Shown: in pieces, positions 11,533 to 23,095 of the stretch | Position numbering within the stretch: position 1 is the first letter of the stretch | Layout of the letters: every line of letters starts with the position of its first letter | DNA from: Pseudisothecium myosuroides | Lineage: Eukaryota; Streptophyta; Bryopsida; Hypnales; Lembophyllaceae | NCBI GenBank assembly: GCA_951799445.1 | Contig: OX637290.1 | Coordinates: 31,738,987 to 31,802,986, forward strand | Length of the DNA: 64,000 nucleotides | Direction: 5' to 3' | Notes under the pieces: generated by a model | Told to the model about the DNA's origin: nothing | The model's database searches: none | Seen by the model: only the letters and a program-made list of their open reading frames with translations | Program-made: the position numbers and the translations under genes

Positions 11533-11748
11533 TTAACCCTTAAAGGACGAAGGGGTGACCCTCGAAATCCTCCCTTTCCATTACCGTGTGAATCATTGCC
11601 TTAACAAAATGGAAAAGCACTCATTGGAAATTGACCTTCCCTTTTCACAACAAAATTCCAAGGATGAATAGTTGGACTTCTGTCCACATGCAAAGATGCT
11701 CTGTCATTCATCGGACGCCAAACGTCCTCCGTGTCGTTCAAGGGTTAA
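11533..11748 (-). mobile_element. A-family TTAA MITE, copy A2
   Basis: This 216-bp element is bounded by TTAA at 11533-11536 and 11745-11748. The inverted ends are CCCTTAAAGGACGA on the left and, on the other strand, CCCTTGAACGACACG. Read on the minus strand it matches A5 through GATGAATGACAG, ATTCATCCTTGGAATTTTGT, GTGAAAAGGGAAG, CCAATGAGTGC and GGTCACCCCTTCGTCC. Its right TTAA is also the left TTAA of the next element. Confidence 0.88.
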
Positions 11749-12390
11749 CCCCTAAATGCCCAAGGCTTGTTTTGAGCTTCTTGGAATTTGCTCTAAATTG
11801 AACAAAAAACCAACATTTTGATAAGTTGAATCACTTTTTTTTAAATTGTAACCGTACAAATTCAAACTAGACATGTTAGAGATCACATAGGAAAAGAAAA
11901 CACAACAATATCATTTATGGATTGAAAGATTATAATGTTTGATCATCACGGTATTAAAACTATGAAAATCTTTGAGCTTTCTTTTTGCATGTCAAATCTA
12001 AAAAGTTCAAGACCAAAAAAATATGAGGTTGAAGAGCCTAACAAATATAACCCCAATCAATTTATGACTTCTTCAAAATCTACTCTACAATTTTTTTAAA
12101 TGAATTTCTAGTGTAATTTTTCCTCCAAGATCTAGTGTATTTGAGGCTCATTTCCAAGAGCCCTTAAAACTATAGAAAGTCAAGATTGCAATGGGTACCT
12201 TTGCACAAAATCTTGAATAGAAAAATCATAATCATTCATTTTCCGAATCGGATTTTTGATGCTAAAACTAGACTTCTAAAAGAATCTTTCAAAAGTATAA
12301 ACTACTAAAAATAGCAATTTGGTAAGGTTTTATTTAACTTCAAAGTTTCTTCAATACCACATTTGGGTGCCGTGGGCATTTAGGGGTTAA
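11745..12390. mobile_element. B-type TTAA MITE (646 bp)
   Basis: The ends are TTAACCCCTAAATGCCCA at the left and its inverted form TGGGCATTTAGGGGTTAA-like at the right (TTAA 12387-12390). The interior is AT-rich with no coding frame and no resemblance to the A, D or E interiors that I can see. It abuts A2 and shares the TTAA at 11745-11748. Confidence 0.85.
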
Positions 12391-12804
12391 CCCTCCATGG
12401 ACAACATGCACCACAATAGTCAATGATTTGGTTATAAATCTTGGATTCAACTAGGCGCATGTAATAAGCAACTACTAAGCAAGCTTGGAAACACCAATTT
12501 ACTATTGAGTACCGTCTCTAAGACAATTGGATGACTTTGGCGACCAATATAGTTTGTTATAAGTTTAGAGTGAATGAAACTAGAAATGTGCCTCCACACT
12601 GCTTCAATTTCTTCAAGTGGCTCAATTATGTGATCCCGCTTGATTCAATTGAAGTCAAGACTCTGTGTGCAACCCACCAGTGCCTTCATTTGCCTTGCAC
12701 TTCCAAACAAGGTGTGTGCAAGAAAACATAGGTACTATTTATTGCGTTTTGTCTTAGTATTCATGATTTTTTCTTCTATACTTTAAAATTAGAAAAAACA
12801 TTTT
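12391..12804. other. Spacer between TTAA MITEs
   Basis: AT-rich DNA without a recognisable gene. The one frame here (12531-12731, 66 codons) has no similarity I recognise. Confidence 0.4.
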
Positions 12805-13402
12805 TTAACCCCTAAAGGACCAAGTGTCTGTTCAACGTACGCAAGAAATCTCAGGCAAGTTCCTATGAAGTCATTTATGGTCAGATGTTCATGTAATTTG
12901 GACACAATGTACAAATATGTGCTTCCTTTGTGAAAAACTAATTTTTTTCCCGATCGGGTGCTCGGATCAAAAGTTATGCCGCCCTCAACTTTTTGGGCAG
13001 CTCGGACAATTTGGGAATCTTTGGAGAATCTTTTGCAAAAAAGCTCTTCAACTTTTGAAATTTGGCATGTATGTAACTAATAAAATATGGCATACAATTG
13101 TCCAAAGAAAAACAAATTTTAATACTCAAATCACATTCTAAGAGTAGTCAAACTTTGTTAGCTATGTTGGGGCGGTTTCAAAAAAAAACATTTTCTTCTA
13201 GCTTCAAATGTTATAATCTTTCACTCCACGCTGTCAAATGGGCTGAAATTTTTTCCACACTTTGGTAAAATACTTTACTTCAGTTTTGTACAGTTAAAGT
13301 TTCAAAAAAAAGTTTCAATTTTTAGTTTTGAATAATGTACCAAAAAACCACAGTTTTTGACAATGTCTCCTTGAATACCCCCCTCGGTCCTTTAGGGGTT
13401 AA
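12805..13402. mobile_element. C-type TTAA MITE (598 bp)
   Basis: TTAACCCCTAAAGGACCAAG at the left is answered by CTCGGTCCTTTAGGGGTTAA at the right, an inverted repeat of about 18 bases flanked by TTAA (12805-12808 and 13399-13402). The interior carries a GATCAAAAGTTATG block and GCCC/GGGC words that faintly recall the D elements (ATAACTTTTGA near 33980). There is no coding frame. Confidence 0.87.
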
Positions 13403-14269
13403 AAGTTAAAAAAATATGGCCATTGTTTACACTTTTAAGGTAACCACTAAAGGTTAAACATAGAAATTTTTTCTAAGTAAGGAGTCTAGAAAAGTGACAA
13501 ATCTCAAGAAAATAGATACTTCAATGTTTTAATTAATTTTAAAAAAAAAATAGGGCATTTATAACAACTCTATGGAGATGGTCATTCACCAAAAGAACCA
13601 CCAAAATAATATTTTGTCTTAAAATGCAAGTAGAAAGAAGCTCATTTTGTATGCTTCCGTACTACATACAATTAGTTTTTTTAAGAATTTGGACAATAGC
13701 TACAAGTCTACTACAAGACCATCCCCTCCAATTTTCAAATTCAAATTCAATTTTTTTGATACTAAATAGTACTACCCCCCCCCCAAATTGGTAAGTGTGA
13801 TATAAAATTGGGGTCTATTTTTGGATAGTAAAACATTTTTAAAAACTATCAAAATAAAACTAGACAAGGGGTGTAATAGTCATGAGTACCTTACCTATAA
13901 ATCTTGAGTCATATGGAGCAAAAATGCAAAAGTTATGGCCAAAAAACAAATCAAAATGCAGGGGGTGACACAAAACAAGACAGTTTTTTCTTGCAATCAC
14001 TTGATATATTTTTTTTGTACAAAAAATTGTGCACCTTCATAACTGACCGATCATGTTGATAGAATGATGGACCCTAAACAAATATCCACTGTAAGAATCC
14101 CGTGTTTTATGTGACGTTTTATAATTTTTGCAGACGGACTTTAGATGACGTTGAGTAGAACATTTATATATTTTTATGCCAACAATAATGTCGTATGTAA
14201 AATCCAAATGAATTCCAAAGTTCTGTAGTCAAAGAAAATAGTACAAAAGACAACAAAAATCATTCTTTT
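13403..14269. other. AT-rich intergenic DNA
   Basis: No gene, no inverted-repeat ends and no tandem array seen, apart from a ten-base C-run near 13776. Confidence 0.4.
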
Positions 14270-16080
14270 TAAAGCGAATGAGGTTTTATTGGATACAGAT
14301 CATCAACCATTGAAGTGGTTGATGAGGTCTAACAAACTCATCAGTAAACTTGTACAATGAATTTTGATGCTAATAGAATACAACTTCAAACTCATGCACC
14401 GTGTAGATTTGATGAATATCACTAGAAGAAATCTATGTTATTCCAGCTGATGTTTTTTGTTAAATCCAATACAATGGTGTTAAAAATAACACAATTTCAG
14501 CATTATTTTAGTCATAATTCTATAAATTTGCATTATTTTCAACACAATTTTATTAGATTTAACAAAAAACATCGGCAACAATAATGCAAATTTCTTAGAA
14601 TGATGGATGCTAGTTATAGCTTGAACCACAATCTAATTGAATGTCAAATAGATTCTACAAGGACTTAGATGGCACGTGGAGGAGGGAAAGAATTAATTAT
14701 TAGAGTGGCATTGTGCCAAATATTTGAGTATGATGGCGATGAATGGAGACATCACCGAAGAAGTCATTGTGGCCATGATAAGTAAGGAGGATGGTGAAAA
14801 GTCAAGAGGCGCCAAGGATATTTTTGATGATATGGAGATGATGAATTATTTGAAGCATGGCCAAGTCCCTAGTGTGTCTACCAAGAAAGAGATTAGCAAT
14901 GAGCCAAGAAGTTTGTTTGAAAAATTACTTATTTGATTGAAATATTTTTGGATGGTGTGAAGAACATAGTATTGGTACCTAATAAAAGAGTCAAGCTAAT
15001 TACACATGTACACAAGTACTTGGGGCACTTTAAGGTGCAAAAGATTTATAACTTGTTGCAGATTTAATATTAGTGGAGAGGCATGCAAGTACAAGTTCAA
15101 CTATTGGTAGCTAGATGCAAGGTATACAATCAAGTGTGGGCATCATTTAATGCTCCAGTGCCTCAGTTGTAACCATTGCCAATCATAGGAATGGACTGTA
15201 GGTGGATTTTGGATTTTTCAAGGTGACATGTGCCACAACTAATATGTGTTGGTAATGATTGAATAATTCTCGAAGTATATTGAACTCTTGATTTTACCAA
15301 ACAAGTTCAACAAAGAAGCAATTTAATCATTTTTGAATCAAGTGTTAAGTCACTTTGAGAGCTTAGCTGAGGTATTGATAGACCAAGGTTGTGATTTCTT
15401 CATTAATTTCAAGCCTTGTGTAAACAAACAATGATAGATCATTGTACTACATCATTGAATCACTCTGAGGCAAATTGTTTGGTGGAATGCATGGTACAAA
15501 ATGTCAAGAAGGGGCTTTGGAAGTATAGGTTGAGGAAGAGGCATTGTAGGTAATGGGACATATAGTTGCCATGGATAGCTGTGAGCTTCTGTTTAGTAAA
15601 CAAGCATCTCTAGCTTCTTTCTTACCTAATTATTTTTTGTATGGATGGCATCCAATTTTACCAAGGACCATTAGGCAAAATTTTGAGACCGTGGTAATTA
15701 ATATGAATGATCCAACATGTGTCTGTAAGGAGAAAACAAACTTGTATTGGAGGTTGATGCTAATGGTGTTGGTGAACCTCTCTATTGCTTAGTATAGGAA
15801 CACCTTGCGATATGCCACTATTTGCAAAGGAGGCTATAGACTTCAAGTACGTCGTATTCTACTACTAGGAGATTATGTCTACTTGCAGCAGACGACACCT
15901 ACAACATTTGATATGATAATGGAGCATATCATTCTATCAGTGTGAGAGGTGAGTTGGTTGAAAATATTGCTCTTGTAATGAACAAATTTGGAAAAGAGCA
16001 TGTACGCAATTGTGTACCATGTCATTTGCCATACATTGATGGTCAAATTGAAGCTAGTCAATCTCATAATAATTACAATT
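14270..16080 (+). pseudogene. Decayed Ty3/gypsy RNase H-integrase region
   Basis: This is the 3' half of a gypsy pol gene broken by many stops and frameshifts. Pieces visible in order are RNase H (TDHQPLKWLM, about 14298-14327), a linker with an intact 70-codon frame at 14724-14936, the integrase zinc-binding region (HKYLGHFKVQKIY near 15010), an integrase core relic (CDFFINF and an ANCLVE-type block, 15390-15490), a YVYLQQTTPT segment near 15875 and a CVPCHLPYIDG segment near 16010. Gag, protease and most of reverse transcriptase are absent, so the element is 5'-truncated. It is followed by an ATT microsatellite and an LTR-like segment. It cannot encode a working protein. Confidence 0.88.
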
Positions 16081-16570
16081 AGGCTAAAATGTGTATTTTG
16101 TAGAAGCGCTAAGGGAACTTCTATTGTGGTTTTGTATGATGTCTATTCCGTATGGTTGTATTTTAATAAAGGTTTATTGCTAAGTTGCTTACTATATTTT
16201 TTTTGTTGCTATATATGATATCGGTGTCAAGTATTAGTAGTAATGTTAGTGTTTTTTTTGTATAATTTGTATCATTGCTTTCAAAGTCACTTGGTGGCTG
16301 TGGCATGTGTCACAAGCCAGCTAGCATGGTTCCATTGATTTATGCTATTTATCATTAGTCCAAAGTTATTAGGTCATGGAATGTATTAGTATTTTGACCA
16401 TTGTCAGGCTTTGTATTAGTATTCTAAGGATTATACATTGTTTTATAAACCACTCCATGAAATTCCATGCAAGGTGTATTCATATCTTGTCATATTGGTA
16501 TTGATTCGTGGCAAGTTTTGCCACATTCATGTATTCAAATATAACACTGACAACATTCACAAAGTCATAT

Positions 16571-16573
16571 TAA

Positions 16574-16618
<45 letters not shown>

Positions 16619-16630
16619 TGTTATTATTAT
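16571..16630. repeat. (ATT)n microsatellite
   Basis: About 19 units of ATT, with one ACT and one GTT interruption near the end. It lies between the gypsy integrase relic and the LTR-like segment. Confidence 0.95.
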
Positions 16631-16759
16631 ATTTATTCACGCTTGTTACATATTGGCAAGATATGATCTTCGTACTATATGTGCACAACAATAGGTTAAG
16701 TTTTGCCAATCTCACAAAGAGATCAAAATTCATCTCAATTCAACTAACTTTATTTTATA

Positions 16760-17172
16760 TTCAAGTTAGGTAGGAGGTTCTAAATTGCATGGGCATTAAG
16801 AACTGCCCTTATAAATAGTTGTCACCATTTCACAGCTATGAGGTGGTTCTTTAAATTAACCTCTATAATCATTGAATGAATCAAGGAAAATAGCATTAGT
16901 AATTGCAAGAGCCAATCATTCACTTCGCTTTCCCCATTTTTCTTTAGAAGTTGCAAGTGAACGGGTTGTGAAAGACCTAGGGTCATAAATAGGTGCCTAT
17001 GATTGAAAATTCATAAGTAATTCAATAAATCTTTGAAAAATATGAAACCACTTGTATTAGATTCCTCATCTATTTCTCTTTGTCTGAAAAATGAGCTAAA
17101 AATATTCCCATCCAAGGAAATACATGAAAAAGGCGGACCAGCTCTTGGATGAGCGTTTTCTGAGCCTCCTAC
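16760..17172 (+). mobile_element. LTR-like segment, copy 1
   Basis: This roughly 410-bp segment is repeated at 56147-56556 with long near-identical runs. Both copies carry GGGCATTAAGAA, a TATAAAT box shortly after, GCAAGAGCCAATCATTC, AGACCTAGGGTCA and AAAAGGCGGACCAGC, and both lose similarity after CCTCCTAC. The TATA box and the position just downstream of the gypsy relic fit a 3' LTR (U3/R/U5 part). The true LTR start is not resolved. It ends 560 bp upstream of the NAGS start codon. Confidence 0.6.
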
Positions 17173-17732
17173 ACCGTCCGTCAACCATCGTCGTCAGCCG
17201 CCACCCGTCTGTCCGTCCACGTCCAGTCCACGTCCGCCGACCGGCCGATGATGCCGCTGCAAGGGGTCGTCTCTTCCGAGCAGCTGGGGTGCACGCCAGG
17301 AAAGGCCAGCCTCGGCTCTTGAGCTCGCGCGACTGCTGCGTGTGTTGCAGCGCCCCGAAGGCGATTGCCCAGTGACGGCGAGCTCGATCCCGGCGCCCGG
17401 GCTTAGCCACAGGCAAGCCGTCGCGGCTAGGTGTTAGGTATCGTGGTTTCCATGGAGTGAACGCCGGGGACACAATTTCCAGTCCCCTACTAGCATTGCT
17501 ACTTATTCACCGCTTCTTATTCTCCGATCGTTCCTCTCGCCGGGCACAGCTATTATTGCTTTCGTTGTAGCACCTTACAAAGAAACAAACATTTTCAGAA
17601 CTGCGGTAGTGATTGAGTTGCAGCATCCTCCTCAGGTATCGAATTGAAGAAGTTTTTTGATTGTTGTTTTTGAGGTACTGTATTCGGAGAGCAATTGAGC
17701 CTGTAATTTGCGGTGATAAGGGGGTTTCTTGA
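17173..17732 (+). promoter_or_regulatory. NAGS 5' flank with GC-rich core
   Basis: The part from 17173 to 17410 is strongly GC- and CpG-rich compared with its surroundings and starts exactly where the LTR-like repeat stops. It contains repeated CGTCC(A/G) words. Frames on both strands are open by composition, and I see no reason to call either coding. It probably holds the NAGS promoter or first leader exon. Confidence 0.4.
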
Positions 17733-20700
17733 ATGGCGAGTTTGGTGGCGGGTGCAAGCGCCAACCAAATTGCATCCCCGCAGTGGCGGAACGGCCAAAT
17801 TGGAGCCCGTGTGCCTGCATTTCTACTGAAAGGACGTGATGATGGAAGGGAATTTCTGTGGAATGGAAGGGGATCGCTCTACGGAGCTTGCTCTGATTAT
17901 GAAGCTCGCCAGTCGACGACGCGGTGCCAGTGCTGGTCCACTCAGAAAGCGCAGGGCCAGGAGAAGAAGAACGCATATCCGACGACGGCGGCTTATGTGC
18001 CGTACGTGACGTGGTTTCGGGAAGCGTGGCCTTACATTCAGGGACATCGCGGAAGCACTTTCGTGATCGTCATTCCTGGCGAAGTTGTTGAGAATAGGTC
18101 TGCGCTTGAGAGCATTCTTCAAGTAAGGGACTGGAAAGCGGAATTTTTTCTTGAACACAAGTTTTGAATTGCGTTTTTCCTCGATTCTGTTTTTTTCGAT
18201 GGCTCTGTTCTTAAGTTGCAAGTGCGCGCACACAAGGATCAAAAATCGTTCAATTTGTTGCTGAACTAGGAACAGGAGAATGTGAACATTCCGTTTTCTC
18301 GTATCTTAGGCTACTTGTAACGAAATTATAAATGGTCCTTTAGTGAAAATGGATAGGGTTTCTCAAGTGACATGCGTCTGTGTTCTGAGCTGCAGGACAT
18401 AGCTCTTCTTCATGGTCTTGGAATCAAGCTGGTCATTGTGCCAGGCACACACATTCAAATTGATAAGCTTTTGAATGAGAGAGGTAAATATTCTCTTTAT
18501 GCTCCTGCCCACACTCACCGACTGGAGTTTAGGTTTCTATTGTAATTTGACGCTGTTGGCATTTGAGATGGAAAAGGATATGCTTACTCACAGTGCGTGG
18601 GTGGTAATACTCTATTTGTGTTTTTTGAAACTCCTCGGCTTTTGGTCTGAGTTGTCCGGTCTCAGTGGTTTAGGGTTTTACCTTCTCTGTACTAACAAAT
18701 CATAACCATAGCTGTCAGGATTTGAGGCGCAGTATTTGGGAGCTTATCGAATAACGGACGACCAAGCACTGCAAGCTTCAATGGAAGCTGCCGGCATGAT
18801 TCGTGTGGACATCGAAGCTAAGCTGTCGAGAGGACCTTCTATTCCGATTCTTCGGCGTCATGGTGCTAATGACCGACGCCATGAAGTAGGCCTGAGCATC
18901 TCTAGTGGCAATTTTGTTACTGCTAAGGTACTTAAATCTTGTGGAGTTCTGAAAATGGATAATCACGACCTAATTAGAATGCTGATTACTGAGAATCTAT
19001 GAATGGTATCAGTTCGTTTTTTATTAGGTTTAAATTGTGTCTCTATATTTGAAGCTGGATGCCTTGCTGTTCTGGGTCATTTAGAAGTTTATTACTACGA
19101 AACTTGTGTGTATGGAGAGACTCTCGAAGCGCTACTCGTTTTGTTTCAATGTTTTGATGTGAACATGTTGGTGCAGCGAAGAGGTGTGGTAAATGGCATT
19201 GATTTCTTGTCCACCGGGGAAGTAAAGAAGATCAATGTTTCTCGAATCAAAGAAAGATTAGACAGTAACTGTATAGTTATCCTCAGCAACTTGGGATACT
19301 CAGCCTCTGGCGAGGTCCTCAACTGTAAGTAAGTAATTTGGCTACATTCTTTCTATTTTGCTGCTATAAAGAGGCTTTCTGCGTTGTGTAATTTAGTCTT
19401 TTTCCATCAATTTCCGTGAGCGAACGGCGAGTATCATCGTACAACTTATCTCTAATTACGGCGTCTGTGTGAACGCTTCCTCGTGCAGCACCTATGAAGT
19501 AGCAACAGCTTGTGCAACAGCTCTGCAAGCCGACAAGCTTCTTTGCTTATTGGACGGTCCAGTATGTGATGAAAACGAGCGCTTAGTAAGGTTTATGACT
19601 TTACAAGAGGCAGACCACCTCATTCGGAAGCGCGCAAGACAAAGCTACACTGCCGCTGACTATGTGAAAGCTGTCGCTGGAGCAGGGTACGTGAAAAGCC
19701 TGGGTCTAGAGACGAATAGCAACGGGTCGTCACATGAGGAATGTGATACCAATATCTACGAGGTGAACAAGGATTGGAATGGCGATATGACGGGAAATGA
19801 GCACCTTGATTCTTACATTAGTGGTGATTGTTACAAGCTGAACGTAGCTCCGTCAGAGGTTCGACAGGGTTTTGCTATTGGTGGACATGAGCGGCTAATT
19901 CGAACGCATGCATACCTATCCGAACTTACAGCAGCTGTCTACGTTTGTCGAGTAAGTTTTAATTTATGGGAATCAAGGGTTTAAAGATTTACTTTGCTGC
20001 CTTTCATTTGTGCGTCCTTTCCTTTTGCCTAGTTAACTTTCTCAGGGGATCAGGGGTCGGTGTTAGTTCATTTGATGCTGGCTAACTTGGTGGTATGTTT
20101 TTGAAGGGTGGTGTGGGTCGTGTTCACTTATTGGACAGCAACATTCCGGGAGCTTTGCTGCTGGAGCTTTACACTCGCGATGGTGTTGGAACTATGGTCT
20201 CCAGGTGAATTTTAGAGTTTTGTCTTGCTGGTATCTGGTTTCCAATGTAATTCTTTTCTGATTACTAATTCGTTTCATACATATTGTTTTTTTGCATTTT
20301 GCACTCTTTCGTGAAAGTTTGAATTCTTATGTCCAACTTGCCTCAGTAACTCTGGTGTTTATTGTGATGATTAAAACAGTGATATGTATGAAGGCATACG
20401 GTCAGCAAACGTGAATGATGTTGTTCGCATAGAACAGCTGCTTCGTCCTCTAGAAGAAGGTGGAGTTTTGGTCCACCGTTCTCGTGAGCAGGTGAACTTC
20501 ACAATAATGAAACCTCTTTACTTTTGTGGAATAGTATTCTGGATAGAGTGCAAATATATACACCATTTGTATATATTTTTCTGTGCTCTATACACATGGT
20601 GTGTGTTAACATTATTAAACTATCTCTTTCCGACACAATGGGGGTTTTACCTTTAAAATTCCTTCACATCGGAAATCTTAAGCTCCATTTAAAAATACCT

Positions 20701-23095
20701 TTCTAGAGGCAAAGGTTTTATTAACTTTTATTTTTTGGGATCCAACTATTAGATCTAACTTGTTGAAGCATATCTTCTTGAAATTTAAGTGGAAAGAAAC
20801 CCAACCAATTGCTAGATCATAATGCCTAAACATCAAAACTCATGTCTTAGTAGTCCTTCCTAAAGCTGAAATTTTATTTTTTTAAATTTGTGGGTATGCA
20901 TGTATTCCACAACATGAGCAAATTGATAATATGTTACAGAAGGTCAGTGACCTGAGTCTCTATGGAAAAAAATCTCCCTAAACGACAATTGATTTTCATT
21001 CTCTAAATAATATTAAGTAGGTAGAGGTACCAGGTGTCAGGCAAAAATAAATTGTTTAAGACTTTAACCCTGTAAAGACGGAGCTCACCGTGTAGTCAAA
21101 CCTCAAAAGCCTCTACTTTGTATCCTCCATTTTGTTGCTGTTCATGAGTAAAACATTTTATTTTGATTTTCATGTATTTTTTTCATAAAATTTTCACAAA
21201 TTATCATGAATTCTTTAAGGAAAAAGTGATGAAGATTCATATCAAATACAAAGCATCCTCAAAAATTCTGAAAATTTTGGAATAGAAGTATATTATGTTA
21301 TGGAAAATTATAGTATAAATGATGGTTATGTGCCACTATACTTAGAAATGTGGTCACAGATACTCAATTTCAAACCAATAAAATGCTATTTTTAAGGATT
21401 TAAATTTTTTTAAAGTAGAGTTGAAACTACACTTCAAAAGCTTCATTTTGTTAGTTATGTTCAAAAGCTAAAGAATTAATTTTGAATGACAAAATCAAGC
21501 TTTAAGGGGAAAAAGCTCAAAGTTTGAAATACATTGTATAGGTATACATCAAAAAAACCTATAATGTTTAGGTATGCACCGTTTTTAAGGATGACATCCT
21601 TAGAGGGTTAACATGGACTTGAATTATATCAATTCCAACGTTGAGACTGTTTTAGCAAGCCATATAGACCTTGTGAACTTATTGTTTTTTGAGAATTCTG
21701 CAAATTGAGAAAAATTTCTTTTAAAAATAAATCTTATATATTATTTTTTCTCCTAATTGCTTGCACACAAAAACCTTCATATCTTTTGCTTCATTCATAT
21801 TTATGGAATGCATCAAAGATTCACTTGTATCTATAGACCTATTCCATGCAAGAAAATTAAAATAACACTATTTAAATTGATTAGAAAACACAAAAACTCC
21901 TTCCAACTTTCATAACCTTTCCAATACTTATCAGAATTTCATGAAACACAAGTTCCTATTTTGATCATGTCTATAGAAGCTACATTAAAATCCTCAAATA
22001 AATAAACTAAAACTATGAAGGCCCCTGCAGGACCTGACCAAAATCAACAAAGACCAAGACGGTCTTCAAAATCCTTTAGGTTAATTTCATATGGATAGCG
22101 TGAATTTGCTGTTGCTTCGAAAAAAAGTCGCGATTGTATCGATTGAATTGAAGTTCTAGTTTCCGTGCAGCAATACATCATGGTTGAATGGACCAAAAGA
22201 TTATCTGTGTTTCTACCAATTGCAGCGTCTCATTGGCCTTGATGATTGTCGCAGCTGCTGAAAGAGCTGGATGCATTCACTGTGGTCGAAAGGGATGGCT
22301 CTGTCATGGCATGTGCTGCACTTTTTTCGTTTCCGGAAGAAAAAAGTGGAGAAATTGCTGCATTTGCTGTTTCCCCAGAATGCCGTGGACATGGTCGTGG
22401 AGACACTTTACTCGGTAATCCCTTGCTCCTAATTTATTGCTAGTACGGTAGTCAGTTCTATTGTTACCAAGTCTCTGGGCAAGTCCTTTAGGTTTTAATT
22501 ATCAGTAGCAAGTTGGGATAACAACTTTCACTCGGATCTGAATTAACTCGTTGTTATCGTTTTCTGGATCTTCAAAATGTGTTTTTAATGGGCACCCATC
22601 GTCTGATCTGATCAAGACATGTAGACATTACAATCAAGAGAGCTGAATGCATTTAATAGGCTTATCTAGATAGAATCCGACTTGATGGATCTGGAGATCC
22701 AAATGGTGTGTATTTCGTTGTCGAATGTGATGAATTGATATTCATCGTGCATGTGGCAGATTATCTCGAGAGGAAAGCAGCAAATCTGGGCTTACAGAAG
22801 CTTTTTCTTCTCACAACCCGCACTGCAGATTGGTCAGCTCTCTATTCTTTTGGTTGTAAGTCTTACTTTCCGCAATTCATTCTGCCTGTTCAGGACATCT
22901 GTTTAACAAGGTCGAGGTTCTTCTGTCTGTAGGTTTGTACAACGGGGATTTGCAAAATGTGAGCTCACCGAACTTCCTGAAGAAAGGCAAGCTCGAATCA
23001 ACCTCTCAAGGGGCTCGAAGTACTATCTAAAACATCTTCAGTTGGACCTTCTTCAGGCAAGTCTATCTGAAGTTCTTTCGGACTCGCCCCAATGA
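17733..23095 (+). CDS. NAGS: N-acetylglutamate synthase, plastid type
   Basis: The enzyme makes N-acetylglutamate from acetyl-CoA and glutamate, the entry step of arginine synthesis, in plants in the chloroplast. Exons joined in frame are 17733-18122, 18396-18483, 18719-18927, 19177-19328, 19489-19951, 20107-20204, 20380-20491, 22255-22414, 22760-22832 and 22933-23095, giving 635 residues, close to the plant family. The first 90 or so residues are basic and variable, as for a transit peptide. [11 protein letters not shown] (about 92-102) opens the amino-acid-kinase-like domain, which runs to about residue 430. The GNAT domain fills roughly 450-620, with the acetyl-CoA loop RGHGRG at 548-553. 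The ATG at 17733 is the only upstream in-frame start seen. Intron 3' sites at exons 3 and 5 were chosen by reading frame. Intron 7 (1763 bp) contains a TTAA MITE. Confidence 0.94.
21064..21611 (+). mobile_element. E-type TTAA MITE in NAGS intron 7
   Basis: This 548-bp element is bounded by TTAA at 21064-21067 and 21608-21611. The ends are CCCTGTAAAGACGG on the left and, on the opposite strand, CCCTCTAAGGATG, so the inverted repeat is imperfect. The interior matches the repeat at 120-540 and, inverted, the segment 40850-41423 (shared TTTGTATCCTCCATTTT). It sits in the largest NAGS intron, which is otherwise AT-rich with no coding frame. Confidence 0.8.

Noticed and set aside
17096..17473. 125-codon minus-strand ORF upstream of NAGS
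   Set aside because: It crosses the border between the LTR-like repeat and the GC-rich NAGS flank, is Arg-rich as expected from GC-rich shadow frames, and has an equally open plus-strand frame.
22188..22418. Separate Cys-rich small protein in NAGS intron 7 and exon 8
   Set aside because: It is a shadow frame over NAGS exon 8; the GNAT reading frame explains the region.
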